A DNA stretch of 64,000 nt from positions 2,542,001 to 2,606,000 of the forward strand of contig OY970352.1 of assembly GCA_963718105.1 (NCBI GenBank). Direction: 5' to 3'. A program made the position numbers and the translations under genes. This DNA comes from DASYKT01 sp963718105. Lineage in GTDB: Bacteria; Acidobacteriota; Blastocatellia; Pyrinomonadales; Pyrinomonadaceae. Shown one piece after another: positions 35,708 to 43,478 of the stretch. The notes beneath the pieces were generated by a model. The model saw nothing but the letters and a program-made list of their open reading frames with translations, was not told the DNA's origin and searched no databases. Numbering within the stretch: position 1 is the first letter of the stretch; each line of letters opens with the position of its first letter.

Positions 35708-36655
35708 TTACTCTCCCACGGCTTTTCCGCCGGTCGCCAAATAGAGCACCGCCATTCTGACCGCCACTCCGTATTTCACCTGGTCAAGTATCAGCGAGCG
35801 CGAGCCGTCCGCCACTTCGGAGGCGATCTCGATGCCGCGGTTCATCGGGCCGGGGTGCAGCACGATGGCGTCTTTTCGGGCCAGGTCGACGCGCTGCGGC
35901 GTCAGGCCGTAATGAATGGAATATTCACGCAGGGTGGGAAAAAATGCGGCGTCCATTCGTTCGCGCTGGATGCGCAGGATCATCACCACGTCAGCGCCGG
36001 TGATGGCCTCTTCAATGTTCGGCGCGACTTCCAAACCGCGTTTTACCAGAAAGCCAAAATCGCGCGGGACCAGCGGGCTGGGGCCCGCCACTCGTACCTT
36101 TGCGCCGAGTTTGGTCAGCAGGTGAATGTTCGAACGCGCCACGCGGCTATGAAGAATGTCGCCGATGATCGCCACTTTCAAGCCCTTGATCTTGCCTTTG
36201 TGTTCGCGAATGGTCATCGCATCGAGCAGCGCCTGGGTCGGGTGCTCGTTCGCGCCGTCGCCGGCATTGACCACCGCGGCCTTGCTGGCTTTGGCAAGCT
36301 GGTGCGGCACACCGGCGCTCGAATGGCGTACGACGATACAATCCGGCGCCATCGCATCCAGATTCTGCGCCGTGTCTAATAAAGTCTCGCCTTTTGAAAC
36401 ACTGGAACTGGAAACGCTGATATTGACCGCGTCGGCGGAGAGGCGTTTAGCCGCGAGCTCAAAAGAAGTACGCGTGCGGGTCGAAGCTTCGAAAAAAAGA
36501 TTGATGACGGTCTTGCCGCGCAGCGCCGGAACTTTTTTAACCTCGCGCTGGGAAATTTCGGTAAAAGTATCGGCGGTGTCTAAGATCCCCACGATCTCTT
36601 TCGCGGTAAGATCGCGGATGCCCAGCAGATCGCGGCGATGAAAAGGTTTGTCCAT
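35708..36655 (-). CDS. pyrB: Aspartate carbamoyltransferase catalytic chain
   Basis: It condenses carbamoyl phosphate and aspartate, step two of UMP synthesis. 315 aa, usual for the catalytic chain. The carbamoyl-phosphate site STRTRTSFELAAKRL (~55-70), HPTQALLDAM (~137), the Arg in RVARSNI and the aspartate loop LHPGPMNRG are all present. No pyrI regulatory chain is seen. It is the last gene of a minus-strand run pyrR - 36788 gene - pyrB, but a palindrome and a terminator separate it from the 36788 gene, so it may have its own promoter. Confidence 0.96.
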   Translation of the reverse strand: MDKPFHRRDLLGIRDLTAKEIVGILDTADTFTEISQREVKKVPALRGKTVINLFFEASTRTRTSFELAAKRLSADAVNISVSSSSVSKGETLLDTAQNLDAMAPDCIVVRHSSAGVPHQLAKASKAAVVNAGDGANEHPTQALLDAMTIREHKGKIKGLKVAIIGDILHSRVARSNIHLLTKLGAKVRVAGPSPLVPRDFGFLVKRGLEVAPNIEEAITGADVVMILRIQRERMDAAFFPTLREYSIHYGLTPQRVDLARKDAIVLHPGPMNRGIEIASEVADGSRSLILDQVKYGVAVRMAVLYLATGGKAVGE

Positions 36656-36672
36656 CTTAGATAACAGTATTA

Positions 36673-36750
36673 ACTGTTAATTATTAACTGTGAACTATTC
36701 ACTGTTTTTCATGGATGTTAGTGAATAGTTCATAGTTAAAAGTTAATAGT
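36673..36750. repeat. AT-rich imperfect palindrome upstream of pyrB
   Basis: 36673-36702 is imperfectly complementary to 36721-36750 (units like AACTATTCAC / GTGAATAGTT). It lies 18 bp upstream of the pyrB start, so it would be in or near its leader. Confidence 0.75.
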
Positions 36751-36753
36751 CGT

Positions 36754-36777
36754 AAAAAAAGGCGATCTGATATCGCC
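36754..36777 (-). terminator. Rho-independent terminator after the 36788 gene
   Basis: GGCGAT (36761-36766) pairs with ATCGCC (36772-36777) and is followed on the minus strand by seven U residues (36760-36754). Confidence 0.85.
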
Positions 36778-36787
36778 AATTTTATCG

Positions 36788-37411
36788 TTAATTTACATTC
36801 GGAAGAGGCTTACCAAGATCGCCGTAAAAAGCATAATCGGCTTTTTTGCCGCTGATCTCCAGCCTCCAGTTGGTAAAAGTCTCGGCTGTTGCGCACATGT
36901 TTCCCCGTCCCTGGAGGACCAGAAAATAGTCGGTCGCCGGAGCCATACCCTTTTGAAAAATACCGGTGCCCTGGCCGACCTTGGATTTGAAACGCCACTC
37001 CTTATAGAGAGCCGGGCCGCCCGCGCCGAATTCCCTCCCGTCATGAATGTCGACCATAAAGTCCACCATGGTGGCCGGAAGAGGTAGTGTCAGCGTGCCG
37101 GTTTTGCCGTTCTCGTCCTTAAACGTGAACTTGAACGTTTTGTTTTGAAAAATTGACGTGAGCTGAAAGTCGAACCCTATGGGATCCATGCCTTTGATCA
37201 GATCGTCGCCTGCGTCCGTCATGTAAAGTCCCGGCTCTTCGAACTTAAGCCGTTTCAGCTCGCTGAGATAGTTTTCATCCAACTTCCTGGTATCGATCAC
37301 ATACGCTCCCGCGTCGGCACAGCAGGCACAGGCCAGCGCCGGTGACGACAGTGACAAAATAACGAAAAAAGCGGCTGTCAGCATACCAAGCAGGATCAGT
37401 TTATTCTTCAT
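36788..37411 (-). CDS. Secreted protein with N-terminal CxCC cluster, function unknown
   Basis: A 207-aa protein with a signal peptide (1-27) that ends directly at a cysteine cluster (ACACCADAG), which could bind metal, form disulfides, or serve lipidation. The remainder is beta-rich with GTGIFQKGM and a late NMCATAE. I do not recognise the family. It starts 8 bp after the pyrR stop, so it is co-transcribed and probably translationally coupled with pyrR, although a link to pyrimidine metabolism is not evident. Confidence 0.65.
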   Translation of the reverse strand: MKNKLILLGMLTAAFFVILSLSSPALACACCADAGAYVIDTRKLDENYLSELKRLKFEEPGLYMTDAGDDLIKGMDPIGFDFQLTSIFQNKTFKFTFKDENGKTGTLTLPLPATMVDFMVDIHDGREFGAGGPALYKEWRFKSKVGQGTGIFQKGMAPATDYFLVLQGRGNMCATAETFTNWRLEISGKKADYAFYGDLGKPLPNVN

Positions 37412-37419
37412 ATTTCTTT

Positions 37420-37983
37420 CTATTCTGCCGGAAGTTCGAAAATACCGACCCCCTCGTCTTCGTCAAAATCTTTCAGCATCACGCGGATGATCTCGTTCTT
37501 TTTGGTCGGCACCAGTTTGCCGAAGTAATCCGCCTGGATCGGAAGTTCCCGGTGTTCTTTACCGCGGTCGATCAGCACGGCGAGCTGCACCCGGCGCGGG
37601 CGGCCAAAATCCATTAATTGATCGAGCGCGGCGCGGATAGTTCGTCCCGTGTAAAGCACGTCATCGACCAGCACGATATTTTTATCCTCGATATCTTCGG
37701 TAAGTTCCGTGCGGTTGACGATCGGATTGGCTCCGACAGTTGAAAGGTCATCGCGATAAAGCGTGATATCGAGAATGCCCTGGATCGGAGCGGTCCCTTC
37801 CAGTTCGGCGATGCGTTTGGCGATCCTTTCCGCCAGCGGAACACCGCGGCGGCGGATGCCCACCAGGTACAGGTCTTTCGCGCCCTGATTTTCCTCAACG
37901 ATCTCCGAAGCCAGCCGCGATAGAGCGCGCTTCATCCTGGCCGGGTCCATTATCCTCGACTTCTCGCTTAAATTTGCTTCCAT
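37420..37983 (-). CDS. pyrR: PyrR, pyrimidine operon regulator / uracil phosphoribosyltransferase-like
   Basis: Family members bind pyr mRNA in Gram-positives and can convert uracil and PRPP to UMP. A 187-aa protein starting at ATG 37983 (MEANLSEKSRIMDPARMKRAL), which aligns with the family N-terminus; a longer reading to 38079 would overlap pyrD. The PRPP loop is complete: NIVLVDDVLYTGRTIRAAL (~105-123). IRRRGVPLAERI gives the N-terminal substrate strand. It is divergent from pyrD with 77 bp between starts. No typical pyr anti-antiterminator leader is visible, so RNA regulation is unproven here. Confidence 0.93.
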   Translation of the reverse strand: MEANLSEKSRIMDPARMKRALSRLASEIVEENQGAKDLYLVGIRRRGVPLAERIAKRIAELEGTAPIQGILDITLYRDDLSTVGANPIVNRTELTEDIEDKNIVLVDDVLYTGRTIRAALDQLMDFGRPRRVQLAVLIDRGKEHRELPIQADYFGKLVPTKKNEIIRVMLKDFDEDEGVGIFELPAE

Positions 37984-38060
37984 TCGCTGAAAATCGTAAC
38001 AAAATAAGGCGACAGGTGACAAGTTGCAGTTGTTGAAGTTACAATTATCGCACTTATCAA

Positions 38061-39224
38061 ATGTCTCTTTATAAAACATTGATCAGACCCCTGCTTTTCA
38101 GCCTGCCCAGCGAAACGGCGCACGAAATAGGATTAAAAGTTTTAAAGACCGGACTTGCACCCGGTTTTTTTGGCGGTCTTTTACGCGGCAAAACTTCGTT
38201 CGAAGAGTTTGGCCCGCTGGAACGTTTTGGCCTGAAATTCGACAACCCTCTGGGAATCGCGGCCGGCTTTGATAAAAACGGCATTGCGGTAGAGCAGCTT
38301 GCGGCCCTCGGTTTTGGTTTTGTCGAGATAGGAACCGCGACCTATCACCCTCAGCCGGGAAATCCAAAGCCGCGTCTTTTCCGTTTGCCGCAGGATCAAG
38401 CGCTGATAAACCGGGCCGGCTTTAATAATGACGGCGCGGCAAAGATCGCTGAAAGAGCAAAAAAGAAAAAACCGGACTGCGTGCTGGGGATCAACATTGG
38501 CAAGAGCAAGATCGTGCCCAATGAGGAAGCGGTGGAAGATTACCTGAAAAGCTTTGAACTGGTCCATCCGGTGGCCGATTACATCGCGGTCAATGTCAGT
38601 TCGCCAAACACGCCGAATCTGCGTGAACTGCAGCGAGCAGATGCGCTGGAGGAATTATTAAGGGCATTGCAGAAGAAAAATAAGGAGCTTTCGGAACGCA
38701 GCGTCGCTTTGAGTCCCGGCTTTAGCCGGCAGCCGCCTGAAGGCGGTACTCAAAACAAACCTCTGCTGCTAAAGATCGCGCCTGATCTGAGTGAAGCAGA
38801 GATCGAAGCCATCGTCGATATTTCCCTGCGCCTGGACCTGTCGGGGATCATTGCCACCAACACGACGGTTAGCCGTGAAGGTTTGAAAACCGCGGGCAGT
38901 GAAGTTGAAAAAATGGGGCAAGGCGGTTTGAGCGGCAAGCCTCTGCAAAAACGCTCGACCGAGGTCATCTCTATGATCTACCGCCACGCAAAAGGAAAAC
39001 TTCCGGTGATCGGTGTCGGCGGCATTTTTACTCCGGAAGACGCTTTTGAAAAGATCAGTGCGGGCGCGTGCCTGCTGCAGGCCTACACCGGATTTATTTA
39101 CCAGGGATTTTCTTTTGCCAATGATATAAATGCCGGTCTGGCCGAGCTGCTTAAAAAGAACGGTTTTGATTCGCTGGATGAAGCCATCGGGAGCGCAGAC
39201 TTTAGTCTGCAAAGTAAGAAATAA
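38061..39224 (+). CDS. pyrD: Dihydroorotate dehydrogenase (quinone), class 2
   Basis: It oxidises dihydroorotate to orotate with electrons passed to quinone at the inner membrane. A 387-aa protein. The N-terminal helix pair (LIRPLLFSLPSETAHEIGLK) is the class 2 membrane-association part. VNVSSPNTPNLRELQ holds the catalytic Ser, ATNTTVSR and GLSGKPLQKRS bind substrate, and VGGIFTPEDAFEKISAGA binds FMN phosphate. Two oddities: residues ~217-231 (SPGFSRQPPEGGTQ region) are encoded by a palindromic element inserted in frame (38709-38753), in the loop before PLLLKIAPDLS; and the C-terminal SADFSLQS is encoded by another palindrome. Both sit in probable surface positions. The enzyme otherwise looks intact. 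Confidence 0.95.
   Translation: MSLYKTLIRPLLFSLPSETAHEIGLKVLKTGLAPGFFGGLLRGKTSFEEFGPLERFGLKFDNPLGIAAGFDKNGIAVEQLAALGFGFVEIGTATYHPQPGNPKPRLFRLPQDQALINRAGFNNDGAAKIAERAKKKKPDCVLGINIGKSKIVPNEEAVEDYLKSFELVHPVADYIAVNVSSPNTPNLRELQRADALEELLRALQKKNKELSERSVALSPGFSRQPPEGGTQNKPLLLKIAPDLSEAEIEAIVDISLRLDLSGIIATNTTVSREGLKTAGSEVEKMGQGGLSGKPLQKRSTEVISMIYRHAKGKLPVIGVGGIFTPEDAFEKISAGACLLQAYTGFIYQGFSFANDINAGLAELLKKNGFDSLDEAIGSADFSLQSKK
38709..38753 (+). repeat. 45-bp palindromic element translated in frame inside pyrD
   Basis: The ends TTGAGT and ACTCAA enclose two inner hairpins, CCGGC-tttaGCCGG and CCGCC-tga-AGGCGG. The length is exactly 15 codons and preserves the pyrD frame. The design (terminal repeats plus small inner hairpins) resembles the intergenic family D. 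Confidence 0.85.
39190..39216 (+). repeat. GCAGACTTTAGTCTGC palindrome at the 3' end of pyrD
   Basis: GGAGCGCAGACTTTAGTCTGC covers the last codons of pyrD. The same unit, GGAGCGCAGACTTCAGTCTGC, directly follows rho at ~56819. Confidence 0.8.
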
Positions 39225-39240
39225 TTATGAGTATCTCAGA

Positions 39241-39317
39241 AGGCGGAAACGCGACAGTTATGGAGCGTGTTTCTTTTGCGATAAATCACACGCTCCATAA
39301 CTGTCGCGTTTCCGCCT
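39241..39317. repeat. Long palindrome between pyrD and pyrF (30-bp perfect arms)
   Basis: Arms 39241-39270 and 39288-39317 are perfectly complementary with a 17-bp loop. It contains TTATGGAGCG like family A. In the transcript this makes a very stable hairpin between two co-directional pyr genes, without a U-tract. Confidence 0.92.
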
Positions 39318-39333
39318 TGGTCCGCTATAAAAT

Positions 39334-40068
39334 ATGAAAGAAAAGATCATCCTTGCTCTCGACTTATCTTCCCCTGAAGAAGCGCGTAAAACCATCGACA
39401 CTTTCCGCGAAGAGGTGGGTGCTTTCAAAATAGGGTTGCAACTCTTTACCGCCGCCGGCGCATCATTCGTTCGGGAATTAACGGCGCGCGGAGTAAAGAT
39501 ATTTCTCGACCTGAAATTTCATGACATTCCTAATACCGTCGCTTCGGCCGCGGTTGAAGCAGCGCGAATGGGAGTCTGGATGTTCAATGTTCACGCCTCG
39601 GGCGGGGGCGAAATGATGCGCGAAACGGTCGGGAGAGTGAATGAAGTGTGCAGCCGGGAAAACCTTGACCGGCCGAAGATGATCGCGGTAACCGTTCTGA
39701 CCAGTTCGAATGCCGAAACACTTAGAGAAACCGGGGTCCAAACCGCGCTGACGGAGCAAGTTTTGAATTTAGCGCGACTTGCGTCAGAATGTGAGATGGA
39801 TGGTGTGGTGGCTTCGCCGCAGGAGATCGCGATGATCCGCGATGGCATTGGACGAGAAGATTTCCTGATCGTAACACCGGGCGTGCGGCCGACTTTTAAG
39901 GCCGCTTTTGCAACGGCAGACGATCAAAAGCGTGTAATGACACCGGCAGAAGCTATCACGGCGGGTTCCGATCACCTGGTTATTGGCCGCCCGATCCTGC
40001 AGGCTGCCGATCCTTTAGAAGCCGTACGGAAGATCGTCAGGGAGATGGAGAACACGCGGGCACATTGA
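39334..40068 (+). CDS. pyrF: Orotidine 5'-phosphate decarboxylase
   Basis: Last step of UMP synthesis, OMP to UMP plus CO2. A 244-aa group I enzyme. ALDLSSPEEA opens the first strand. The catalytic tetrad region DLKFHDIPNTV (~60-70) is intact. Phosphate-binding ends are TPGVRP and GSDHLVIGRPI. It lies 109 bp after pyrD on the same strand, separated by a long palindrome. Its stop overlaps the next gene's start by one base (TGATG), so it is coupled to the DUF3108-like gene. Confidence 0.96.
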   Translation: MKEKIILALDLSSPEEARKTIDTFREEVGAFKIGLQLFTAAGASFVRELTARGVKIFLDLKFHDIPNTVASAAVEAARMGVWMFNVHASGGGEMMRETVGRVNEVCSRENLDRPKMIAVTVLTSSNAETLRETGVQTALTEQVLNLARLASECEMDGVVASPQEIAMIRDGIGREDFLIVTPGVRPTFKAAFATADDQKRVMTPAEAITAGSDHLVIGRPILQAADPLEAVRKIVREMENTRAH

Positions 40069-41714
40069 TGAAGAAAATATTTTTTACCTTAATAGCTATC
40101 ATTTTATTTTGCTGCCAATTCGGACAGGCACAGACGCCTGCTGCCGGACGTTTCCCCATCGGCGAACGCCTTACTTACAACATATCTTTTGCCAGCTACC
40201 CCAGCGCCGCATTTGCCGAGACCTACGTAGTTTCGACCGGAAAATACGGTGACCGCGATGCCGTGTACGTTCAGGGCAGAGTAGTGACCACCGATTTTGT
40301 TAACGCGGCTTTTTTCTCCGTCGATGAAACCCGCCAACTATTGGTAACGCCTGACACAGGCCTGCCGCTGCTTAGCAAGGTCATCAATGATGAAAACGGA
40401 ATGCCGCGCGAAAAAGTAACCGATCATAAAGGCCCCGCTGCCGCGCACGATTGGTTGTCGGCGCTTTTCCAGCTTCGTTTTTCTACCGCGCCCAGCGGCG
40501 TGCTCAGTATTCAGGAAGACAACGGCAGCATCGTTCAGGCGTCGTATCAACTTGCCGGTAAAGCGCATGTTAAAACCACCGCCGGTGAATTCGATACGGT
40601 CGTTTTAGATGTTCAAATTACTTCCTTCCCGAAGCTGCAGATCTATCTTAGTGACGATGAACGCCGCATCCCGGTGGTCATTTCTTATAAACATCTAAAA
40701 GGAGTTTTGCGGGCCGAATTGGCGGGCATTCAGGACCTTTCTCCGGAACCGGTCGCCGAAACCACGCCAAAGCCGCAAAACACTCCGCCGGTGGTGATGC
40801 CGACGCCGCGTCCCCGCGCCACGCCCATTCCTTACAAAAACAATCAACTTCTGGCGGAAGACCTGCCGTTCGATCTGGGCGAAACTTTGACTTATCGTTT
40901 AACGCGGCCGGGCACATCCACATCAATTGGAACGCTGGTAGTGCAAGCCGCAGAACGAAAACAATTTTTTGGCAAGGATGCCCTGCTGCTCAGCGCTTCG
41001 GTCCAGCAATTGACCGACGGCAATTCGTTTTTTGCCGCGGGTGATTCCATCAAATCATACGTCGAACCGGACACTCTCCTGCCGCAGCGTACGGAGATAA
41101 ATTTTCACGGCGCTCTGAGCCTTTTTAACCAAGTGCTCCAGTTTGACCAGGCGACGGGTAAAGTAACCGATGGTAAGGGCGCGTTATATGACATCCCGGT
41201 GGGCACGCACGATATTTTGTCGTTGGCCTATGCTCTCCGGTCCTTCAATCTGAAGGAAGTAAAACCTAACAAAGGCCCGAGCGGCGATATCCGCGTCGCG
41301 CTATTTACCAGCGACGGCCCGGTGATCCTGACCATTCTCTCGCAGGCCGAAGAGACGGTCGATTTTCAGGGCAAAAAACTGACGGCGCAGGTGATCTTTG
41401 CCAGTATCGGGCAAAGCACCGTCAAATTATGGCTAAGTAAAGACCAGGATAAGCTTCCCTTGCGAATAAACATTACCAGTCCTACCTTTGCCTTTAACGC
41501 CGATCTGATCTCGGTCCTGCAAAACCCGCCTCCGGCCGGGGAAAGCAGTCCTTCAGCTAACGTGCCCGGAATTCCGGCCGATATGATGAAGAATATGACC
41601 GTTATTAATCCGACGATGGTCAATCCGACACTCAGCCCGTCGATGCTCGATACGACTACGGTCAACCCGACTCTGGTAAACCCCACGCCGACACCTGCCA
41701 TCAAAAGACCATAA
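40068..41714 (+). CDS. Secreted DUF3108-like protein (two tandem copies)
   Basis: A 548-aa exported protein. The start is ATG 40068, overlapping the pyrF stop; a TTG three bases earlier is less likely. Signal peptide 1-22. Two related halves: ~28-215 (FPIGERLTYNISFASYPSAAF ... YLSDDERRIPVVISYKHLKG) and ~275-480 (FDLGETLTYRLTRPGTSTS ... WLSKDQDKLPLRINIT), each opening with G-E-x-L-x-Y and closing with the D-x-x-x-x-P-V strand of DUF3108. A Pro/Thr-rich linker (~230-265) joins them. The tail (~510-548) is a repeat of T-x-x-NPT units. Function unknown, probably periplasmic or outer-membrane associated. The pyrF link is positional only. Confidence 0.72.
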   Translation: MKKIFFTLIAIILFCCQFGQAQTPAAGRFPIGERLTYNISFASYPSAAFAETYVVSTGKYGDRDAVYVQGRVVTTDFVNAAFFSVDETRQLLVTPDTGLPLLSKVINDENGMPREKVTDHKGPAAAHDWLSALFQLRFSTAPSGVLSIQEDNGSIVQASYQLAGKAHVKTTAGEFDTVVLDVQITSFPKLQIYLSDDERRIPVVISYKHLKGVLRAELAGIQDLSPEPVAETTPKPQNTPPVVMPTPRPRATPIPYKNNQLLAEDLPFDLGETLTYRLTRPGTSTSIGTLVVQAAERKQFFGKDALLLSASVQQLTDGNSFFAAGDSIKSYVEPDTLLPQRTEINFHGALSLFNQVLQFDQATGKVTDGKGALYDIPVGTHDILSLAYALRSFNLKEVKPNKGPSGDIRVALFTSDGPVILTILSQAEETVDFQGKKLTAQVIFASIGQSTVKLWLSKDQDKLPLRINITSPTFAFNADLISVLQNPPPAGESSPSANVPGIPADMMKNMTVINPTMVNPTLSPSMLDTTTVNPTLVNPTPTPAIKRP

Positions 41715-41828
41715 CCTGCCCTGAACATTGCTCTTCAGCGGCTAAAAGGTTAAATTATATATGCGCAGTTAGATTAAATTCGAACTGTATCAGGTATAGC
41801 TACGTAATTATTAAATAAGGTTTTAAGA

Positions 41829-42992
41829 ATGGATCATACAACCCGCGAATTATTAAAACGCTACGCAAAACTGGCGATCGGACAGCCTTTTGCACCGATT
41901 CTGTTAAATATTCTGGTGACTTCGGTCTGCGATATGCGCTGTACACACTGCTTTTTTACCGACGAGCTGGACGACCGCCCGCGTAAAAAACTGCAGATGA
42001 AGACCCACGAGATCGATAAGATCGCGGAAACCCTCGGCGGCAACCTTGGTGTGCTGATACTGGCCGGCGGCGAACCGTTCACCCGCAAGGACCTGCCGGA
42101 AGTAGTAAATTCTTTCTATCGGCATAACAAACTGGAATCGGTGTATCTGATGTCTAACGGGCAGATCCATCCGCGCATCTTCCCTGACGTAACGAGAATT
42201 CTGCAGGAAAACCCGAATCTCAATGTCACCGTCGCGCTGGGAATAGACGGCCTGAAAGACCAGCATGAAAAGATCCGCCAGAAAGAAGGTTCGTGGGACA
42301 AAGCTATTCATACAGCGCGCACGCTCAAGGAAATGAAGAAAGAATTTCCTAATCTGGACGTGCAAACCTGCACCTGCGTGATGAATTCCAACCAGGACAC
42401 GATCTTTGATTGGTACGACTTTCTGAAATACGACCTCAAGCCGGACAAGATCAATATCAACTATATTCGTCCGCCGTCAAAAGACCCCAACGAACTCAAT
42501 TTCGATCACGAGCGCTACGCTAAGCTTTCGCAGATGATCCTTGACGACGTAAAGAATTCGGCGATCAAAAACAACTACGGCGGTTCGGCCGGTTTCTTTA
42601 AGGCGGCGATCGACATCTATATGCACGGCCTGATCACCAAGACCAAGGAAGAACAGGCCCCGCAGATGAAGTGCTATGCCGGAACCGCCGGCGCCGTCAT
42701 CTATGACGAAGGCACACTGTCGTCTTGCGAAAACAAAACGGAAGTTGCGAACCTGCGCGAGTTCGACTGGAACTTTAAGGCTGCCTGGAATTCACCGCAG
42801 ATGAAACAGCGCCGCAAGGAAGTCGCCGACGGATGTTTCTGCACGCACGAATCGAACAGCTACTATCCGAGCCTGCCGTTTAACCCGGGCCATTTGATCC
42901 AGATCAAAAAACTGGAACGCCAAATGAAAAAGGCCGCCAAGCAGATCGACCAATCACAGCCGCAGGCGGATGGGCTGGCGGTCAAGGCCTGA
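41829..42992 (+). CDS. Radical SAM protein with SPASM-like C-terminal cysteines
   Basis: A 387-aa enzyme expected to bind a 4Fe-4S cluster and cleave S-adenosylmethionine. The canonical CxxxCxxC is CDMRCTHC (Cys34, 38, 41). AGGEPFTRKDL supplies the SAM-binding GGEP, and VALGIDGLKDQHEKIR the later strand. C-terminal cysteines (MKCYAGTAG, SSCEN, DGCFCTHES) suggest an auxiliary cluster as in SPASM proteins; HpnH- or PqqE-like enzymes are the nearest styles. The substrate is unknown. It is followed by hicBA and a lipid glycosyltransferase on the same strand, which may suggest a lipid or small-peptide substrate. AAGG precedes the start. Confidence 0.85.
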   Translation: MDHTTRELLKRYAKLAIGQPFAPILLNILVTSVCDMRCTHCFFTDELDDRPRKKLQMKTHEIDKIAETLGGNLGVLILAGGEPFTRKDLPEVVNSFYRHNKLESVYLMSNGQIHPRIFPDVTRILQENPNLNVTVALGIDGLKDQHEKIRQKEGSWDKAIHTARTLKEMKKEFPNLDVQTCTCVMNSNQDTIFDWYDFLKYDLKPDKININYIRPPSKDPNELNFDHERYAKLSQMILDDVKNSAIKNNYGGSAGFFKAAIDIYMHGLITKTKEEQAPQMKCYAGTAGAVIYDEGTLSSCENKTEVANLREFDWNFKAAWNSPQMKQRRKEVADGCFCTHESNSYYPSLPFNPGHLIQIKKLERQMKKAAKQIDQSQPQADGLAVKA

Positions 42993-42997
42993 ACAAA

Positions 42998-43288
42998 ATG
43001 CTGACTTACAAAGCAATGTACAAATTTCTTGAAACAGGCGTCCATGGCGAGGTACTGGATTTTCCCGGTGTTATTACTTGCGGGAAAGACCTGGAAGAAA
43101 CCCGTCAACTTTTATCTTCAGCCCTGGTCGATATGGCCGAGACAAATCTTGGTTTAGGAGAATCACTCCCAACTCCAGATTCTACTTTAAGCGATTCGGA
43201 AGCTGATCTGGAAGAACCTATTCATTTAGTTTTGACTGCAACAACAAGAGTTAAGATCTCACCTGAAACTCACTATGAAGCGGCGTGA
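42998..43288 (+). CDS. hicB: HicB-type antitoxin
   Basis: A 96-aa partner of the HicA below. The HicB fold is recognised from FLETGVHGEVLDFPGVITCG followed by the helix DLEETRQLLSSALVDMAETN and GESLPTPDST. The C-terminal part (PIHLVLTATTRVKI) replaces the usual ribbon-helix-helix, so DNA binding is uncertain. It begins 6 bp after the radical SAM stop and overlaps hicA by 14 bp, the typical order and coupling for an antitoxin-first hicBA pair. Confidence 0.85.
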   Translation: MLTYKAMYKFLETGVHGEVLDFPGVITCGKDLEETRQLLSSALVDMAETNLGLGESLPTPDSTLSDSEADLEEPIHLVLTATTRVKISPETHYEAA

Positions 43289-43478
43289 TTTTTTACGTTA
43301 TTTGGAAAGTAACGGATGTCATTTATTACGGGAAGGCGGCGGACATTCGATCTGGGAAAATCCGCGAACTAAAAATCGAACGGCAATTCCACGTCACAGG
43401 GAGATAGTTGATTACACGGCGGTAAAGATTTGCAAGCAGCTCGGCATCCAGAGTCCATTTGAAAAAAACAAAGACTAA
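43275..43478 (+). CDS. hicA: HicA-type mRNA interferase toxin
   Basis: A 67-aa toxin of the YcfA/HicA family. The dsRBD-like fold motifs are present: KRRDFLRYLESNGCHLLREGG cut here to its core LESNGCHLLREGGGHSIW, with the catalytic His in GGGHSIW, and IPRHREIVDYT at the end. These proteins cut mRNA independently of ribosomes when free of HicB. It overlaps hicB by 14 bp and its stop overlaps the glycosyltransferase ATG by one base, so the pair is embedded in a larger transcript. Confidence 0.88.
   Translation: MKRRDFLRYLESNGCHLLREGGGHSIWENPRTKNRTAIPRHREIVDYTAVKICKQLGIQSPFEKNKD

Noticed and set aside
38061..39224. pyrD as a pseudogene because of the embedded palindrome
   Set aside because: Frame is intact and all catalytic and FMN motifs are present; the insert lies in a loop.
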